Assembly (NCBI GenBank): GCA_019925095.2
Contig: CM034409.1
Span: forward strand, 2,421,001-2,485,000
Source: Dendrolimus kikuchii
Taxonomy: Eukaryota > Arthropoda > Insecta > Lepidoptera > Lasiocampidae
DNA: 64,000 nucleotides
Direction: 5' to 3'
Numbering within the stretch: the stretch's first letter is position 1; each line of letters starts with the position of its first letter. Positions 21,531 to 32,947 of the stretch are shown here, piece by piece. The translations under genes were made by a program, and so were the position numbers. Below the pieces are notes generated by a model. It did no database searches and was not told the origin of the DNA. It worked only from the letters and a program-made list of their open reading frames with translations.

Positions 21531-22302
21531 CTAGCTGTGCCCGTGACGTCGTCCGCATGGAATTTGCTTTCAAAACCCTCCGATTTTGAAACATTCTTCA
21601 TTGGTGCTCCGCTCCTATTGGTCTTAGCGTGATGATATATAGCCTTATAACCTTCCTCGATAAATAGGCTATCTAACACTGAAAGAATTTTTCAAATCAG
21701 ACCAGTAGTTCCTGAGATACGCGCGTTCAATCAAACAATATTAGTATATTTGGCTGCAACACTAATAGTTACATTTTAAATATCGCGATATCTTTTGAAT
21801 GAAACTTCCGAATTGAATAATTCAAAAAGTTCCAGAAAGGTATTGAATTCGTCTTGAATATGGAGTAATTTATTTTGACAAGGATTAATACCCAGGTACA
21901 AAATAAAGAGTTTTTGAAGCGACGGCATTTTAATTATTTAAAAAAATAAAAGAAAACACTTATTGTGAGATAACTAAAATAGTTAGACATATGGTTAGAT
22001 GATATTTTTTGTAGACAATTATATGTTCTGTAAAGTGGTAGTACATTGTTTTGTTCTATAAAAAATAGTTTTCGCAGCGCACGCCGAGTAAGGATTTTTT
22101 CGGGTCATTTTTTTACACCTTGGGTTACATTATTGGACTTTTAGTAAGGATCCCTATTTTTTTTGAAAATATAATAGAACCTATAGCTTTCCTCGATAAA
22201 TGTACTATTCAACACTGAAAGAATTTTTCAAATCGGACCCGCGGTTCCTGAGATTAGCGTGTTTAATAAACAAACTCTTCAGCTTTGTTATATTAGTATA
22301 GA
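21531..22302 (-). mobile_element. Complete Helitron-like element (HLE-A)
   Basis: On minus it begins A|TCTATACTAATAT and ends GGGCACAGCTAG|T, 772 bases with no coding frame. The copy at 49402-50172 is nearly the same length and collinear throughout. A GC-rich palindromic stretch (GACGACGTCAC) lies just before the 3' CTAG. Confidence 0.8.
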
Positions 22303-22599
22303 TTATAAAATTTTAAACATGCCATGTCTGTACATTGAAGCTATTAAAAAAAACTGGAATACACTATCTATTATAAATGACAGAACACGATGTATATTTT
22401 TTGATTTCTTGTCTGTTTATCTGTTTGTTCGAGATTTACGTAAAAACTACTGAGCCAGCGTATAGCGGCCAATACATCTATATCTGGATCAGTCGTTGGA
22501 CACATTATGAACATTGCGTCCAATCACCGTCCAATGTCCAATACCGATGCGCAACTAGTCGGTTTTGAAATAAATTCAAAGACGAGGGAAGTGAAAAAT
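22303..22599. repeat. Repeat shared with 4915-5010
   Basis: Positions 22350-22450 carry AACTGGAATACACTATCTAT and TTACGTAAAAACTACTGAGC. The rest is unassigned. Confidence 0.45.
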
Positions 22600-23160
22600 A
22601 AAAAAACTTCGTTTAAAAAAAACCGACTTGAAAAACTAAAACATTAAAATGTATAAAATAACTTATTTCTAAAGCTATTATTACTAATATATATTATCTA
22701 AAACATCTTGAAATCGGTGCAAAGTTAAACATAAAAATTACTATATTTTGAAAATTACTAAGCACCGACTTTAAGATGTTTTAGATAATATATATTAATA
22801 ATAATAGCTTGATACAGGTTTTTTTTATTTTATTTTTAAGCTAGGTTTATTTATATTATGGATTATGCCCTCCTTTTTTATTTAGTTCTAGTTTTTAATT
22901 TTAGGTTTATTTTTCATACTGTAGTTTAGTTTTAGTATTTAATTGTATTTTTTTATTCATGTGATTGTTATTTAGGTAGTATATTCCGCAGAATACAAAT
23001 ATATATTTTTAGCGACCAGAAGTGGAAAATAATAAAAAATATAGTCGTAAACAATTTATTTAATTTTATAACAAATTTATTGATTTGATTAGACAAACAA
23101 CCATTAATAAAGTACAAAAACACCATTAATAAAGTACAAAAACAATTACAGTTAGATATG
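22600..23160. mobile_element. Fold-back unit of MITE-E, left side
   Basis: Starts AACTTCGTTTAAAAAAAACC, the reverse complement of 23690-23735. Arms 22672-22720 and 22761-22810 form a ~50-base hairpin containing CACCGACTTTAAGATGTTTT. A tandem pair of ATTAATAAAGTACAAAAACA lies at about 23103-23146. Together with the right side this defines a terminal inverted-repeat element of roughly 1.1 kb. Confidence 0.6.
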
Positions 23161-23500
23161 ACAGCGGGGGCGGTCACTTTAGGGCTGTACTGGCTGTTAG
23201 ATACAGCGTTCCACGCACCTACCGCAATTTAGACGGTACTGACTGTCTGGGACAGTGTTCCACGTCTATTGTCATGAGAGCGGGGCGGTCACTTTAGGGC
23301 TGTACTGGCTGTTAGATACAGCGTTCCACGCACCTACCGCAATTTAGACAGTACTGACTGGGACAGTGTTCCACGTCTATTATTTAGATAGTACTTAGCC
23401 GCCAATGACGGTGTTCCGTATCTATTGTCAGAGCAGTACTGATTGGAAGCCAATGGTCCATGCTCGACGACGCATTCGTTGGAAATGCGTGCCAATACAA
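23161..23500 (+). repeat. Array of GTACTG-hairpin-GTTCC units
   Basis: Units start at 23187, 23236, 23302, 23351, 23391 and 23436. Most read GTACTG, then a short palindrome, then GTTCCACG or a variant. The palindromes differ: GCTGT/ACAGC, ACTGTC/GACAGT, ACTG/CAGT and ATTGG/CCAAT. Units 1-2 and 3-4 form a ~115-base tandem duplication. A further perfect stem, ACGCATT/AATGCGT, lies at about 23470-23491. Function is unknown. Confidence 0.6.
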
Positions 23501-24178
23501 CGGAGCGGTCCGTTTTTATACTCTAAGCGTAGTGAAAGGTGGGCGGGGTGACGACGCCGCGCACGTGTACAGGGCACGTGCCGCTAGCGAACGCTACCGC
23601 CGTACTTGCAAAAAAAACTCAACTACCGCCATTATGGCTTATAATATAATAATAGCTTTAGAAATAAGTTATTTTATACTTTTTAGTTTTTGAAGTCGGT
23701 TTTTTTTAAACGAAGATTTTTTATTTTATTTGTTACTTTTTAGTGTCTAGCTATGTATGGGTAGACCTACGAAAGGTGCCGCGCTCCTTAAAAATATAGG
23801 TCCCAAGAAACTTCACAAAAAAATGTTCGTAAAATGAAAACTACTGGACCAAACTGTGTTCAATTTTTAGGGGACCAAATGGCAACTATTTCGCATCAAA
23901 CTAAATAAGAATCACGTAAATCGGATCATAACTCTCAGCGTAATCCGTGTACATATGGAACGGAACGGAAAAATTTTCATAAAAAATGTTCACAAAATGA
24001 AAACTACTAAGCCAAACTATTTTAGGAGACTAAATGGCAGCTATTCTGCGTCGAACAAAAAAATAATCACGTAAATCGGATCATAAATCTCGGAGTAATC
24101 GGTGAACATACACTAAAGAAAAAAAAGATCCCGACGAATGGAGAACCTCCTCCCTTTTTGAAGTCGGTTAAAAAAGCA
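23501..24178. mobile_element. MITE-E, right side of the fold-back element
   Basis: 23643-23735 is the inverted counterpart of 22600-22690. From 23684 the text runs TTTTTGAAGTCGGTTTTTTT through two related blocks (CGTAAAATGAAAACTACTGG and CACAAAATGAAAACTACTAA) to CTTTTTGAAGTCGGTTAAAA. Related copies are at 50404-50525, 51976-52025 and 52168-52505. Non-coding. Confidence 0.6.
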
Positions 24179-24975
24179 GCGCGGGCTGTTTGGACAGAAC
24201 ACCGCGCGCGCGCCACATATTGGTCTGTCATTCCTCGCAAGTCGGGGCTACTGTAGATCATCCAACACACCGCTTTCTTTCGTTGTTTACTTGTACTATG
24301 CAAATAATAACCACATGTACCTAAACCCTATGCGTAAGCCGCTAGTGCAAATAAGTTATCGTCCGTAATCTTGCTCTTCGTCGGCAATTGAGACAGGTCG
24401 AATACGCTTGTCTACTTACAGTGTTTGGGTAAAAAATTAAATCCAATTCGCAGTGCAGTGATTTGGTTCAATATTGGCCATTTCAAATTGGAGCCAAGCT
24501 TGGACGCAAAGTTATATCCAATGTGTGGCTGCGGCGTTATATGAAGCAAAATAAAACCTTGTTACAAAGTTCATGACAGTTGTCCTATTTCGGTAACACT
24601 GGCTTCGGGCATTCATATATCATAAGTTTGACTGTCCCTTTGTTTGTATGAAACAAACGCACAGGATGTAACCAGGCCCCGAACCCTCTAATTTGCATGT
24701 GTTTTGAATTCCATACATAATTAGGGGTAGAGTTACGCTTTTGGTGTTATATATCAAACTGCGGGCATTTAGATCAACTGAGATATTTTTAACATTGTTA
24801 TTCACTATACTTACTTGCTTTATTGTTAATGGAGTGGACATTTTTTTTATATATAAGGGCCCTTCCAACCCCTTCCCCCTAACATAGTCAAGGCCTTTAT
24901 ACAGCTATTTTAATACTAGTTCTTTTCCAAGTCAGACATTTCTATAATACATACATAATATATTAGACACACACA
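24179..24975. other. Unassigned interval
   Basis: A GCGCGCGCGCC run lies at 24205-24215 within a less AT-rich stretch. No coding or repeat match was made. Confidence 0.4.
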
Positions 24976-26211
24976 TCTATATTATAAAGGGGAAAGATTT
25001 TATTGTTTGTTTGCATTGAATAGGCTCCGAAATTACTGAACCGATTTGAAAAATTCTTTTCAAATTCCCGACACGCGTCGGTCGGGGGCGATAACACTGC
25101 AGCAATAGTATGCCTTTGGCGGTGCACCGTCCGCGATCGACGTCACAGAATAGTGTGGAAGACTCCGAGCGTTGCTACACGAGCGAGCAACCCCAATACC
25201 CACTAAAAACCCCCTCCTCCCTATCGACCCTGCGCTTTTGTTTGTGTTGGAAAGGCTGAGATTTAGAACATAGTTACACCCAGTCGATCCAGCGCAATAA
25301 AGTGCCTGGAGTGTGCCCTGGGAGAACACACCCCACTTCGTTGTGCGGGGGTAGAAGGTCCTTTGCTCTCCTAGCAAGCTAAAGGCCCCCCGCGGTAAAC
25401 GGAACCTAACTCAGGGAGGGAAGTAATGCACGTACCTGCCTCTCCGGGTGCCAGCTGAAGGCCGGCGACCTCGAGAAGACGCATTAGCACGCGCTGCAGG
25501 ACACTGTTGGCAAGCTACACTAACCCCGGGGTACATAGGCTATATTATATTTTCAAAAAAATTAGGGATCCTTACTAAAACTCCAATAATGTAACGCAAG
25601 GTGAAAAAAATTGCCTAAAATATTCTTTACATCGCGTGCGCTGCGAAAACTATTGATGACAGAATAAAATAATGTACTACGAATTTGCAGAACACATAAT
25701 TATTTACAAAAAGAGTCACGACAGCATATGTCTAACTATTATAGTTATGCCACAATAACTGTTCTTTTAGGTAGAAAAGGATCTTTATTTGTATCTTGGT
25801 ATTCATCCTTATCAAAATAAAGTACTTCATATTCAAGGCTGCTTCAATACCTTTATATAACTTTTTGAATTATTCAATTCGGACATTCCATTCGAAAGAT
25901 GAACTCGTAATTAATTTAAAAATGTATGTATTAGAAAAAAGTTACGTGGTCGCCGCTCACCCTGCTCGGCTAGCTAGGCAGCACCTTATGCGATGCAGGC
26001 GTCACTGGGGTACGGGCCGTACGGGAGGGGACTCAATGTAAAAAAATGAAGTGCCGCGCGGCTCACTCGCGCGGTCGGCTCCCTACGCAACGATCGTGTG
26101 CGGAATCGAATAATTTTAGCTTGAAAATATTTTGAATTCGCTTAGTAGGTAATTAAACTCAACAACAAAGTTTTTTTTAGATACTCGTGCGAAGCCAGGG
26201 CGGGCCGCTAG
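24976..26211 (+). mobile_element. Helitron-like element split by LINE-Q
   Basis: Begins A|TCTATATTATAAAGGGGAAAG and ends GGGCGGGCCGCTAG, followed by G in place of the usual T. Its inner part at 25530-25900 is collinear with HLE-A. LINE-Q interrupts at 25060-25511. A GC-rich segment at 25940-26110 is private to this copy. Confidence 0.6.
25060..25511 (-). mobile_element. LINE-Q 3' fragment, antisense
   Basis: The reverse complement matches 7804-8200 block for block: GCGTGCTAATGC, GGGGGGCCTTTAGCT, CACTTT-TTGCGCTGGATC and AGTCTTCCACAC. A minus-strand poly(A) is not evident at 25060, so the insertion may be trimmed. Confidence 0.6.
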
Positions 26212-26230
26212 GTATTATATATATTCTCTA

Positions 26231-26540
26231 TTACATATATGACGTCAGAGGTGACGGAACCCTCCATAACCTCGTGCTGTTGCGCTTCACAGTCTCTTTT
26301 ACCAGCCGCAAGCAGAACCGCTTCAAGTGCGGCCTCGACTCCTTACCTGAGATCAAATAAAAAATAGTAACCTCTGTGATCTTGGTTTTTGTAAAGGTCT
26401 CGAGGTCTGACCTCAGCCGGAAGTATATCGGGCACTCTAACAGCAAGTGTTAGATGGTTTCGCCACCTCCGGAGTCACAGATATGCTGGGCTGTCTCTTC
26501 ATTTAAACAGAGTGGATATACTACTCGCCTACAAGAAAAA
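26231..26540 (-). pseudogene. Non-LTR retrotransposon C-terminus with zinc-knuckle-like motif
   Basis: The minus strand reads PLCLNEETAQHICDSGGGET, then a stop (near 26450), then HLLLECPIYFRLRSDLE and ISGKESRPHLKRFC. The C..C-H-C spacing (PLC, QHIC, HLLLEC) is the CCHC-like C-terminal motif common in Jockey/R1-type LINEs. One in-frame stop interrupts it. Confidence 0.6.
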
Positions 26541-26582
26541 AGACGGACAATAGAAACGACAAGATGGAAAGGCAAGGAAATG

Positions 26583-26815
26583 GATGGCCTGTCGTAGGAG
26601 GGGACAAACCAACCAACAGCCAGGTGGTAGGGCATTTCCCAACTGGATGGTCATCACCCCTGGTCTAGGTCTATAGCATGCCGCCATAAAAACCTTGAGT
26701 TGTGTTCCGGCATTAGTGGCCAGGTTTCAGTCGTCTTTTAGAGAGAGGCAGCACATTGATAACACCTTTGGTGTTACAAATGTCCATACACGATGGTAAC
26801 CGCTTTCGTTCAGGT
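26583..26815 (+). repeat. SINE-A copy, diverged and truncated
   Basis: Covers from GGCCTGTCGTAGGAGG to GTAACCGCTTTCGTTCAGG, more mutated than its neighbour and missing both ends. Confidence 0.7.
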
Positions 26816-26824
26816 AAGCCATTT

Positions 26825-27132
26825 ATTCCGTGCAGGAACGGAGAAAGAATACAATTTCCTGCGGCCGGGCGGCCTGTCGTAAGAGGCGACAAAACAACTC
26901 ACAGCCAGGTGGTAGGGCGTTTTCCCGACTGGATTGCTACCACCCCTGGTCTAAAGTATGTCGCCATAACAACCTTGGGTTGTGTTCCGGCATTAGTGAC
27001 CAGGTTCCAGTCTCCCTTAAGAGAGCAGCAGCGCATTTGTAGCACCTTTGGTGTTGCAAATGTCCATAGGCGATGGTAACCGCTTTCCATCAAGTGGGCC
27101 GTCTGCCTGTCCGCTAAACCCGTTCAATAAAA
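26825..27132 (+). repeat. SINE-A copy, full length
   Basis: Immediately follows another SINE-A in the same orientation. Starts ATTCCGTGCAGGAACGG and ends TTCAATAAAAATC, with a weak poly(A). Confidence 0.8.
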
Positions 27133-28829
27133 ATCTTAAAAAGCGACGAAATATAACTTTTTGTAATCTCAATACTGGCAACACTGTTTTTTCTTGTTCT
27201 CAGTCTCGCTATTGTATTTGTTTAATGGTGTAATACATTGTATAATGGTGTCCATTATTGTGCATTGAAATCCACTTTAATCAAGCTATTTGTAGTTATT
27301 TTGACCCTAACCCTTCATCTATGAATTCACTCTGCAGCTAATAGTTACAAAAAAAAATCCAATAAATGTATTTAATCGTTGTCTATATTTTATAAGGTAA
27401 TATGTATTAAGCCTCTCCTCTTAAACGAATTAATTCCGTGACACAACAAAATCCACGGTAATTAGCTAACTTATATACGTTCGTATCTTACTAATCTTAA
27501 AACATGAGAACTACAAAGATATACCTTCGGTAGCAAATTAAGAACAACTTACACTGCAGATTATGTGGAATTAAATATTTAATAAAAAAAGGCAGAATAA
27601 ACGAGTAGACAGAATCAAAGAAATGGAAAGGTTCGATATGAAATACACAGATGGCACAAAAATAAATTAACTAGACTGAAAACGAGTAATGTATAAAAAT
27701 AACAAAACATTAACAGAAGTATAAAGTTATACAATGCTCTTTAACATATGTATTTATACGGCACTCTGATCCTCTCGACCTGCCAGGTTTGGCGCTGCGT
27801 GAAGGGTGGCGGCCCCCTTCGCCGCATGCGCGAGAGTTGACACCGACGGGGGCGCATCGGTGAGCGTCGCCTGCAGGAGACGCCCTATTGTGCACTGCAC
27901 CTGTGTGAACTCTGGTCAGAATTGTGGCCCTCTGGGCCAGCGGGGATCGCGACGAGCACGCTCATGACATGACCCCCAAATTCATATTTAAATTCTAAAA
28001 ATATAGTAATAAAATTTAATAACTTCAAATTAAAGTCAAGTCGCAAAGTCGCCATCTGTGAAAGCTGCCCGAACTAATATATGGATAAGTATACAATCAA
28101 CATCAAAGTACCACAGTATCGCGCAGAATCCACTGATAGGGTAAAGAAGCATACACCATACAGCGGTCAGCATTTTCATCAAATCAAATCATTTATTTAC
28201 TCAAAAATATGCTAAATAATCATTACGGGTACATTTTTATTCGTTCAGCCTCTATTCGCCAAGCATCTGAGCAACGTGAGATAAAAACCTTCGTTCGAAT
28301 ATCCAAGCATAAAGAACTCTTAATTCAAGCGAATTAGAACTAAAATTATTTTTAGATAAATTCGTAATTCAATTAGTTGTGATATTAATTCTTCAGCAAT
28401 AAATTGGATAACTTTATATCGGACCACGCATATTGAAGAGTTTCGTAGAGTTGACGACCGTTCATTGCTTTTGGTATTTAGTTATGGAACCATAAAAGAG
28501 CGTGTAATCGAAAATATCTCAAAAACTACTTAACGGACATTTAACAAACGAATTCTTTGAAGGTATTTTTGATCTCATTTTTCTTTTTACCATTTCATTA
28601 TAGCGTTGTACAGCGAGGTATAAAATACGCATCCCTATCAATTTTCATCCATATAGATCGTCTCATCCTCTTTATCCCTCCTATCACCGCTATCCTTTTC
28701 CAAAGTCTAGCAATGTTTTGTGTAATATTTGCAACAACACAGAAGGGTTTATGGTGGTAAAAGAACAGCAACTGGTCACAATACTTTATAATCAGAGAAC
28801 CTTACGGTTTTAACACATATTATACTAAC
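27133..28829. other. Long unassigned interval with a GC island
   Basis: Mostly AT-rich. A ~225-base GC-rich island at 27765-27990 (GGCGGCCCCCTTCGCCGC and CGACGGGGGCGCATCGG) stands out, without a supported frame or repeat match. Small open frames at 27710-27895 and 28557-28760 look incidental. Confidence 0.4.
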
Positions 28830-29400
28830 TCTTCACACTCTACAAGCATTTTTAGAACACCTCGCCATCCTTCCAACAATTTTACAGTACATGAAACTTA
28901 GCAATTGGCACAACCGATAGCGGATTGAAGTCATTGATAAACTATTTTAATCAAAGTGTTATGAATGAGAAGAATTTAATACATTACTGTTTGGAAATTC
29001 CAGATAATATTTTATACAAGATATCATACAAAACATTATACTTAAAGTTTTAAATGTAATAAAATAAACTGAACACAGTACAAATCTATCGCGTCTGCCA
29101 ACATGAAAACAAAATGTAGTGAATACCGTCTATATACATTTGAGACATTTTGAATTATAATCTACACAATTATCACATTTTACAAAGGATAAATATTGTT
29201 ACAAAATTATTGTAAATTATAAACAACTACTCTATACAAAACAGGCGCTAATTACAGAAAAAATAAAAATATAACATTACTATTCAATTAAGGAAATGGC
29301 CGATTGTATCGTTTAGAAATAAGAGGGTGCATAACAAATATATTATTAACTTTAAAAAGAAACATGACAAGAACAACTATACTACTAAATAACTGTAACA
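28830..29400 (+). repeat. Rpt-X, uninterrupted copy
   Basis: Matches 37640-37825, 40855-41015 and 41636-41700 in that order. Shared phrases include TTTTTAGAACACCTCGCCAT, CCGATAGCGGATTGAAGTCA and TGTATCGTTTAGAAATAAGA. Non-coding and old. Confidence 0.65.
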
Positions 29401-29500
29401 TTGGGCCTCACCCCTGGTGTTGTAAAGGTCTGTAGGTAACGGTAACCACTTTCCATTGGGTCGGCAGTACTCTTGTTTCCCAGCTTCATAATAAAAAAAT
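29401..29500 (+). repeat. Diverged LINE-L-like tail
   Basis: CCCCTGGTGTTGTAAAGG, then GGTAACCACTTTCCATTGGG, ending CTTCATAATAAAAAAAT. It lies directly downstream of Rpt-X. Confidence 0.55.
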
Positions 29501-29966
29501 AAACAAAGACTGAGACTAGAAAAACTGTGCAAAGGTTAAATAGACAACTAAATGGGCTTACATGTGTGGCAGATCTTCATAAGCGAAATGAGAACACTAT
29601 TAATGCCTATGTTTGTCCAGCATTAATAAGCAATGACAAAGCCACACACAAATTGTACGTCATATACGATTTATCTAAACACTAGAGCAACTGCAAAAGT
29701 AAAATTGCCACGCCTTTCATCAGGACTTTATCAAAGTTATACATTCCAGGTTTTTAAACGAAATTGGACTCTAACTCGTCATTACTAAAGCTCCTATGGC
29801 GGCAAAGATAAATTTGTTTTATTACACAAAGGGACGGTGAAGTGATGAAGCGAAACTTTGAGACAAAGAATCGTGTGGAGCATCAGATTGCATATCAAGA
29901 ACGACTAAAGTAGTAAAAGACGTTTAATTACTTCTAAGTGCGTATATAAGTAGTAACTTATAATAT
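29501..29966. other. Unassigned interval
   Basis: Mixed composition with no recognisable product. Confidence 0.4.
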
Positions 29967-30468
29967 TGTTACGACCTAGATGCCGATAAAAGCAAATTCA
30001 CACCTGCATACTTGTAGAAACATATTTTATTACCTTTCGGCATTTTGAATTTTTATTTTTGCTTTGTGTTTAAAATTCGCGATTAAAAAAAACATTGTGT
30101 ATTGTAATCTTTTACACGGCCTATTGTCGTATTGTGATCACTGCCAGGTATCTCGGATTTAAAGTACAAACTTATTCTAGGAAATTCGGGTCACGCGGCC
30201 GGGTAGACATATTGCATCTGTGCAGTATAAAGCAATGCCCTAATTGAGAGATGAGGCAGTCAAGCGATAACCACGAGCGAAGCAAGACTTGTATACATTC
30301 GGTAATCTATTTAGTGACGGACTTAGCGTGTGTTATTGAATTGTGCATTACGTTTGGACTTGTTGCGTTCGGTTATATTTGTACCTATGTTATACGTGTT
30401 TGTATAGTTCTAATAAACTCTATAATAATTCCAACGGTATTTTAATTTGAGTCCTGCAACTCGCAACA
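29967..30468 (+). mobile_element. Solo LTR (Ty3-type), 502 bases
   Basis: TGTTACGACC...CTCGCAACA with exact ATAT duplications at 29963-29966 and 30469-30472. A TATAAA at 30226-30231 and AATAAA at 30412-30417 fit the promoter and polyadenylation signal of an LTR in this orientation. The internal region is absent. Confidence 0.8.
30226..30231 (+). promoter_or_regulatory. TATA box of the solo LTR
   Basis: CAGTATAAAGCAATGCC is conserved at the same place in the LTR at 47339-47740, supporting a promoter role. Confidence 0.5.
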
Positions 30469-30534
30469 ATATTATAGGTAAGTTTAGCGTCGTTTTACTC
30501 ATGCTATTGTATGTAATGCTAGTACTATTATACT

Positions 30535-30735
30535 ACTAAAACTACGTTCTAACGGTTTTAAGCTCGGTAATTTATTTGATTTTTATTATTCCGACGTTTC
30601 GGCCACTTTTCAATAGCCGTGATCACGGAAGACAAAGATGTCAAGTGTCAATGAGTATTATTTTTTTTTTTTTTAGCTTACCGCCAATTTATTTATTTTA
30701 ATTATTTAATTAATTTTGTTTATGGTTATTATTTT
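30535..30735 (-). mobile_element. PLE 3' terminal fragment
   Basis: Carries the terminal CCGAGCTTAAAACCGTTA and the hammerhead-like hairpin on minus. Helix II reads GGCUAUU against AGUGGCC, keeping pairing through G-U wobbles. It stops before the PLE coding end. Confidence 0.65.
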
Positions 30736-30739
30736 TATG

Positions 30740-30965
30740 CGGAACAAACGTAGTTGTTGAGCGTGGGAGCTCCAGGAAATGGGGGTGAACATCCCGTCGA
30801 TGGCGAGCGGTGCGGTTGTAAAAATGAGGCGTTGGCACCAGACCAAACAGTTCCTCGGAACACTCTCCGTACTACAGGGTTACGTTGATATAATACGCGT
30901 TCTAAAACCCTCGGTGCGATCGCCCGACGATCAATCTGACTGTTCTTAACACTTCCAACTTCCAA
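30740..30965 (-). pseudogene. LINE-L C-terminal fragment
   Basis: Minus-strand translation gives GECSEELFGLVPTP, then FYNRTARHRRDVHPHFLEL, the same block as in 490-1045 and better preserved. An upstream stop breaks the frame. Confidence 0.65.
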
Positions 30966-31031
30966 AAGCCGCTAGACTAACACTATCACTATCTCGTAAT
31001 ATATTAAGAAAATATACCCATTTCATACAAA
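30966..31031. other. Short unassigned spacer
   Basis: AT-rich spacer. Confidence 0.3.
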
Positions 31032-31390
31032 TCTATACTAATATTATAAAGCTGAAGATTTTGTTTGTTTGTTTGTTTAAACGCGCTAATCTCAGAAACC
31101 GCTGGTCCGATTTGAAAATTTTTTTAAGTGTTGAATAGTACATTTATCGAGGAAGGCTACAGACTATATTATATTTTCAAAAAAATTAGGGATCCTTACT
31201 AAAAGTCCAATAATGTAACGTAAGGTGTAAAAAAATGACCCGAAAAAATCCTTACACGGCGTGCGCTGCGAAAACTATTGATTATAGAACAAAACAATGT
31301 ACTACCACTTTGCAGAACATATAATTGTCTGCAAAAAATATTGCGTAACCATATGTCTAACTATTGTAGTTATCTCACACTAAGTGATAT
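31032..31390 (+). mobile_element. HLE-A, 5' half only
   Basis: Starts A|TCTATACTAATATTATAAAG and follows HLE-A to the TTATCTCACACTAAGTG point, then loses homology. The 3' CTAG end is missing. Confidence 0.65.
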
Positions 31391-32605
31391 AATAGTTCAA
31401 AAGGAGGTTTACATGGCGGTACCAAAAGTATTAATTTTAATGCAAAATTTTAACACTTCTAGCAGTAATATTTTTAAGACTCTTTACAAATGAAAACGAC
31501 TAATTAATATAGAAAGTAATTCATATTTCCTATTACCACACATACGTGTGATTATAAGTAGGTCGGGAACATAAAGCACCTGAAGAAAGTTCGCAACTCG
31601 GTCTTCGGATTTCATTAAGCTGTATAAAGCTGCGGCTACATTGAAAAATAAATCTTTTCAGTCGTTAGTTTTAGAAATGATGCTTGTTTATACGAAAAGT
31701 TATTTCCCACATTTTAAATAACTAAATTAAAGTAATATAAGTTTAACTATTGACTGGTTCTTATACTTTACTATTCATTCACTTGCCTTACTATCGGTTA
31801 AATTGTGACATTACTTGTATGGAGCTTGTGGCAAATTCTAACCTTGCTATGGGTTATATAGTAAGGCCAAAAATGTCGTAAGTTTTGATAGAAGATATAA
31901 GCTAGTGATGTCGAGTTTCATTTAAATCCATTCAGCAGTTTTCACGTGATGTTCGAATAAACAAAAATTCTAAAAGCTGTTTTTCAGATTCTGTTAGTTC
32001 AAATTAGTTACTCTGACTTTATTTCTCATTTTTAAATGCATTATACAAACTTAAATCATCTATACATTTATTATAAACTAGAGTTTGCCTCGCGGCTGCG
32101 CCGCGTGCAACCCTAAACCCTAACCGCTAGGTTTATTTTGCTAACATAAAAACTTAATTCGATTTTTTACATAATAATAACAAATGTCCATACAGGCTAC
32201 AAAATTGCCCAGCAAAATATAAAGGAGAGTCGAAGCCAACCTGATTTGAAATAATTTAATGAAAGACATTTTGTTTATGACAACATTGATATTTGTTAGT
32301 GAATTGAAGAAACGCGATTGCAGCGCCATCTATTTTGCTAATCCGACTATTATATTGAAACGACTTCATTTATCGGGACGTATCCTAATTGTTGTTTCGG
32401 GATATAAGCCAGCTCTGTGTCGAGTTTCATTTAAATCCTTTCAGTAGTTTTCACGTGATGCTCTGACAGACAGACGGACAAAAATGTTTAAAATTGTATT
32501 TTCGGAATCTACTCGTCCGAATTAGCCCCCCTGATTTAATCACATTTTTAAACGCATTCTACAAACTAGAACTATTTACAGATAGATGAACATATTTCAT
32601 CCAAC
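31391..32605. repeat. Interval with a duplicated Helitron-remnant segment
   Basis: 31870-32075 and 32390-32590 resemble each other (GAGTTTCATTTAAATCC, then AGTTTTCACGTGATG), separated by ~520 bases. They probably represent two members of one HLE family. The rest is unassigned. Confidence 0.45.
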
Positions 32606-32660
32606 CCAATCCACTTTCCATGAGGTGGGCCGCCTGCCTGTGTTCTGAACTCATGAATAA
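32606..32660 (+). repeat. LINE-L-like tail scrap
   Basis: CACTTTCCATGAGGTGGGCC, then CTGAACTCATGAATAATAAAAC. Confidence 0.45.
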
Positions 32661-32947
32661 TAAAACATTTTCTCCCATTATCAACACGATTTGGTTTTTC
32701 ACTGGCCTCACGTTCAGTGGTTAAAAAACGCAGCGTTTTTTTTATAGAACAGACAAAAGCCCACGCAGTTGTGTGGCATTAACGAAGTTTGGTCCAGACT
32801 TATCCAGGAAAGTATTGTAATGAGATAATGTTGTTATAGCGATGGATTAATTCTGTTTACGTCTGTTTGTCTTGTTTAATGGAATTTTCGTAATACGTAA
32901 ACAGTTCTAGAGTTCCGTAGGTAAGTAATTAAAACAGAAGTTTTATA

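Noticed and set aside
23187..23491. A CRISPR-like array
   Set aside because: The genome is eukaryotic, the conserved parts are short flanks, and the variable centres are palindromes, not unrelated spacers.
26830..27079. Many 60-140 codon frames with QERRKNTISCGRAACRKRR-like or TFGVANVHRR-like text
   Set aside because: They recur in every SINE-A copy on both strands and in several frames. They come from the repeat's composition, and only the GVANVHRR end reflects ancestral LINE coding.
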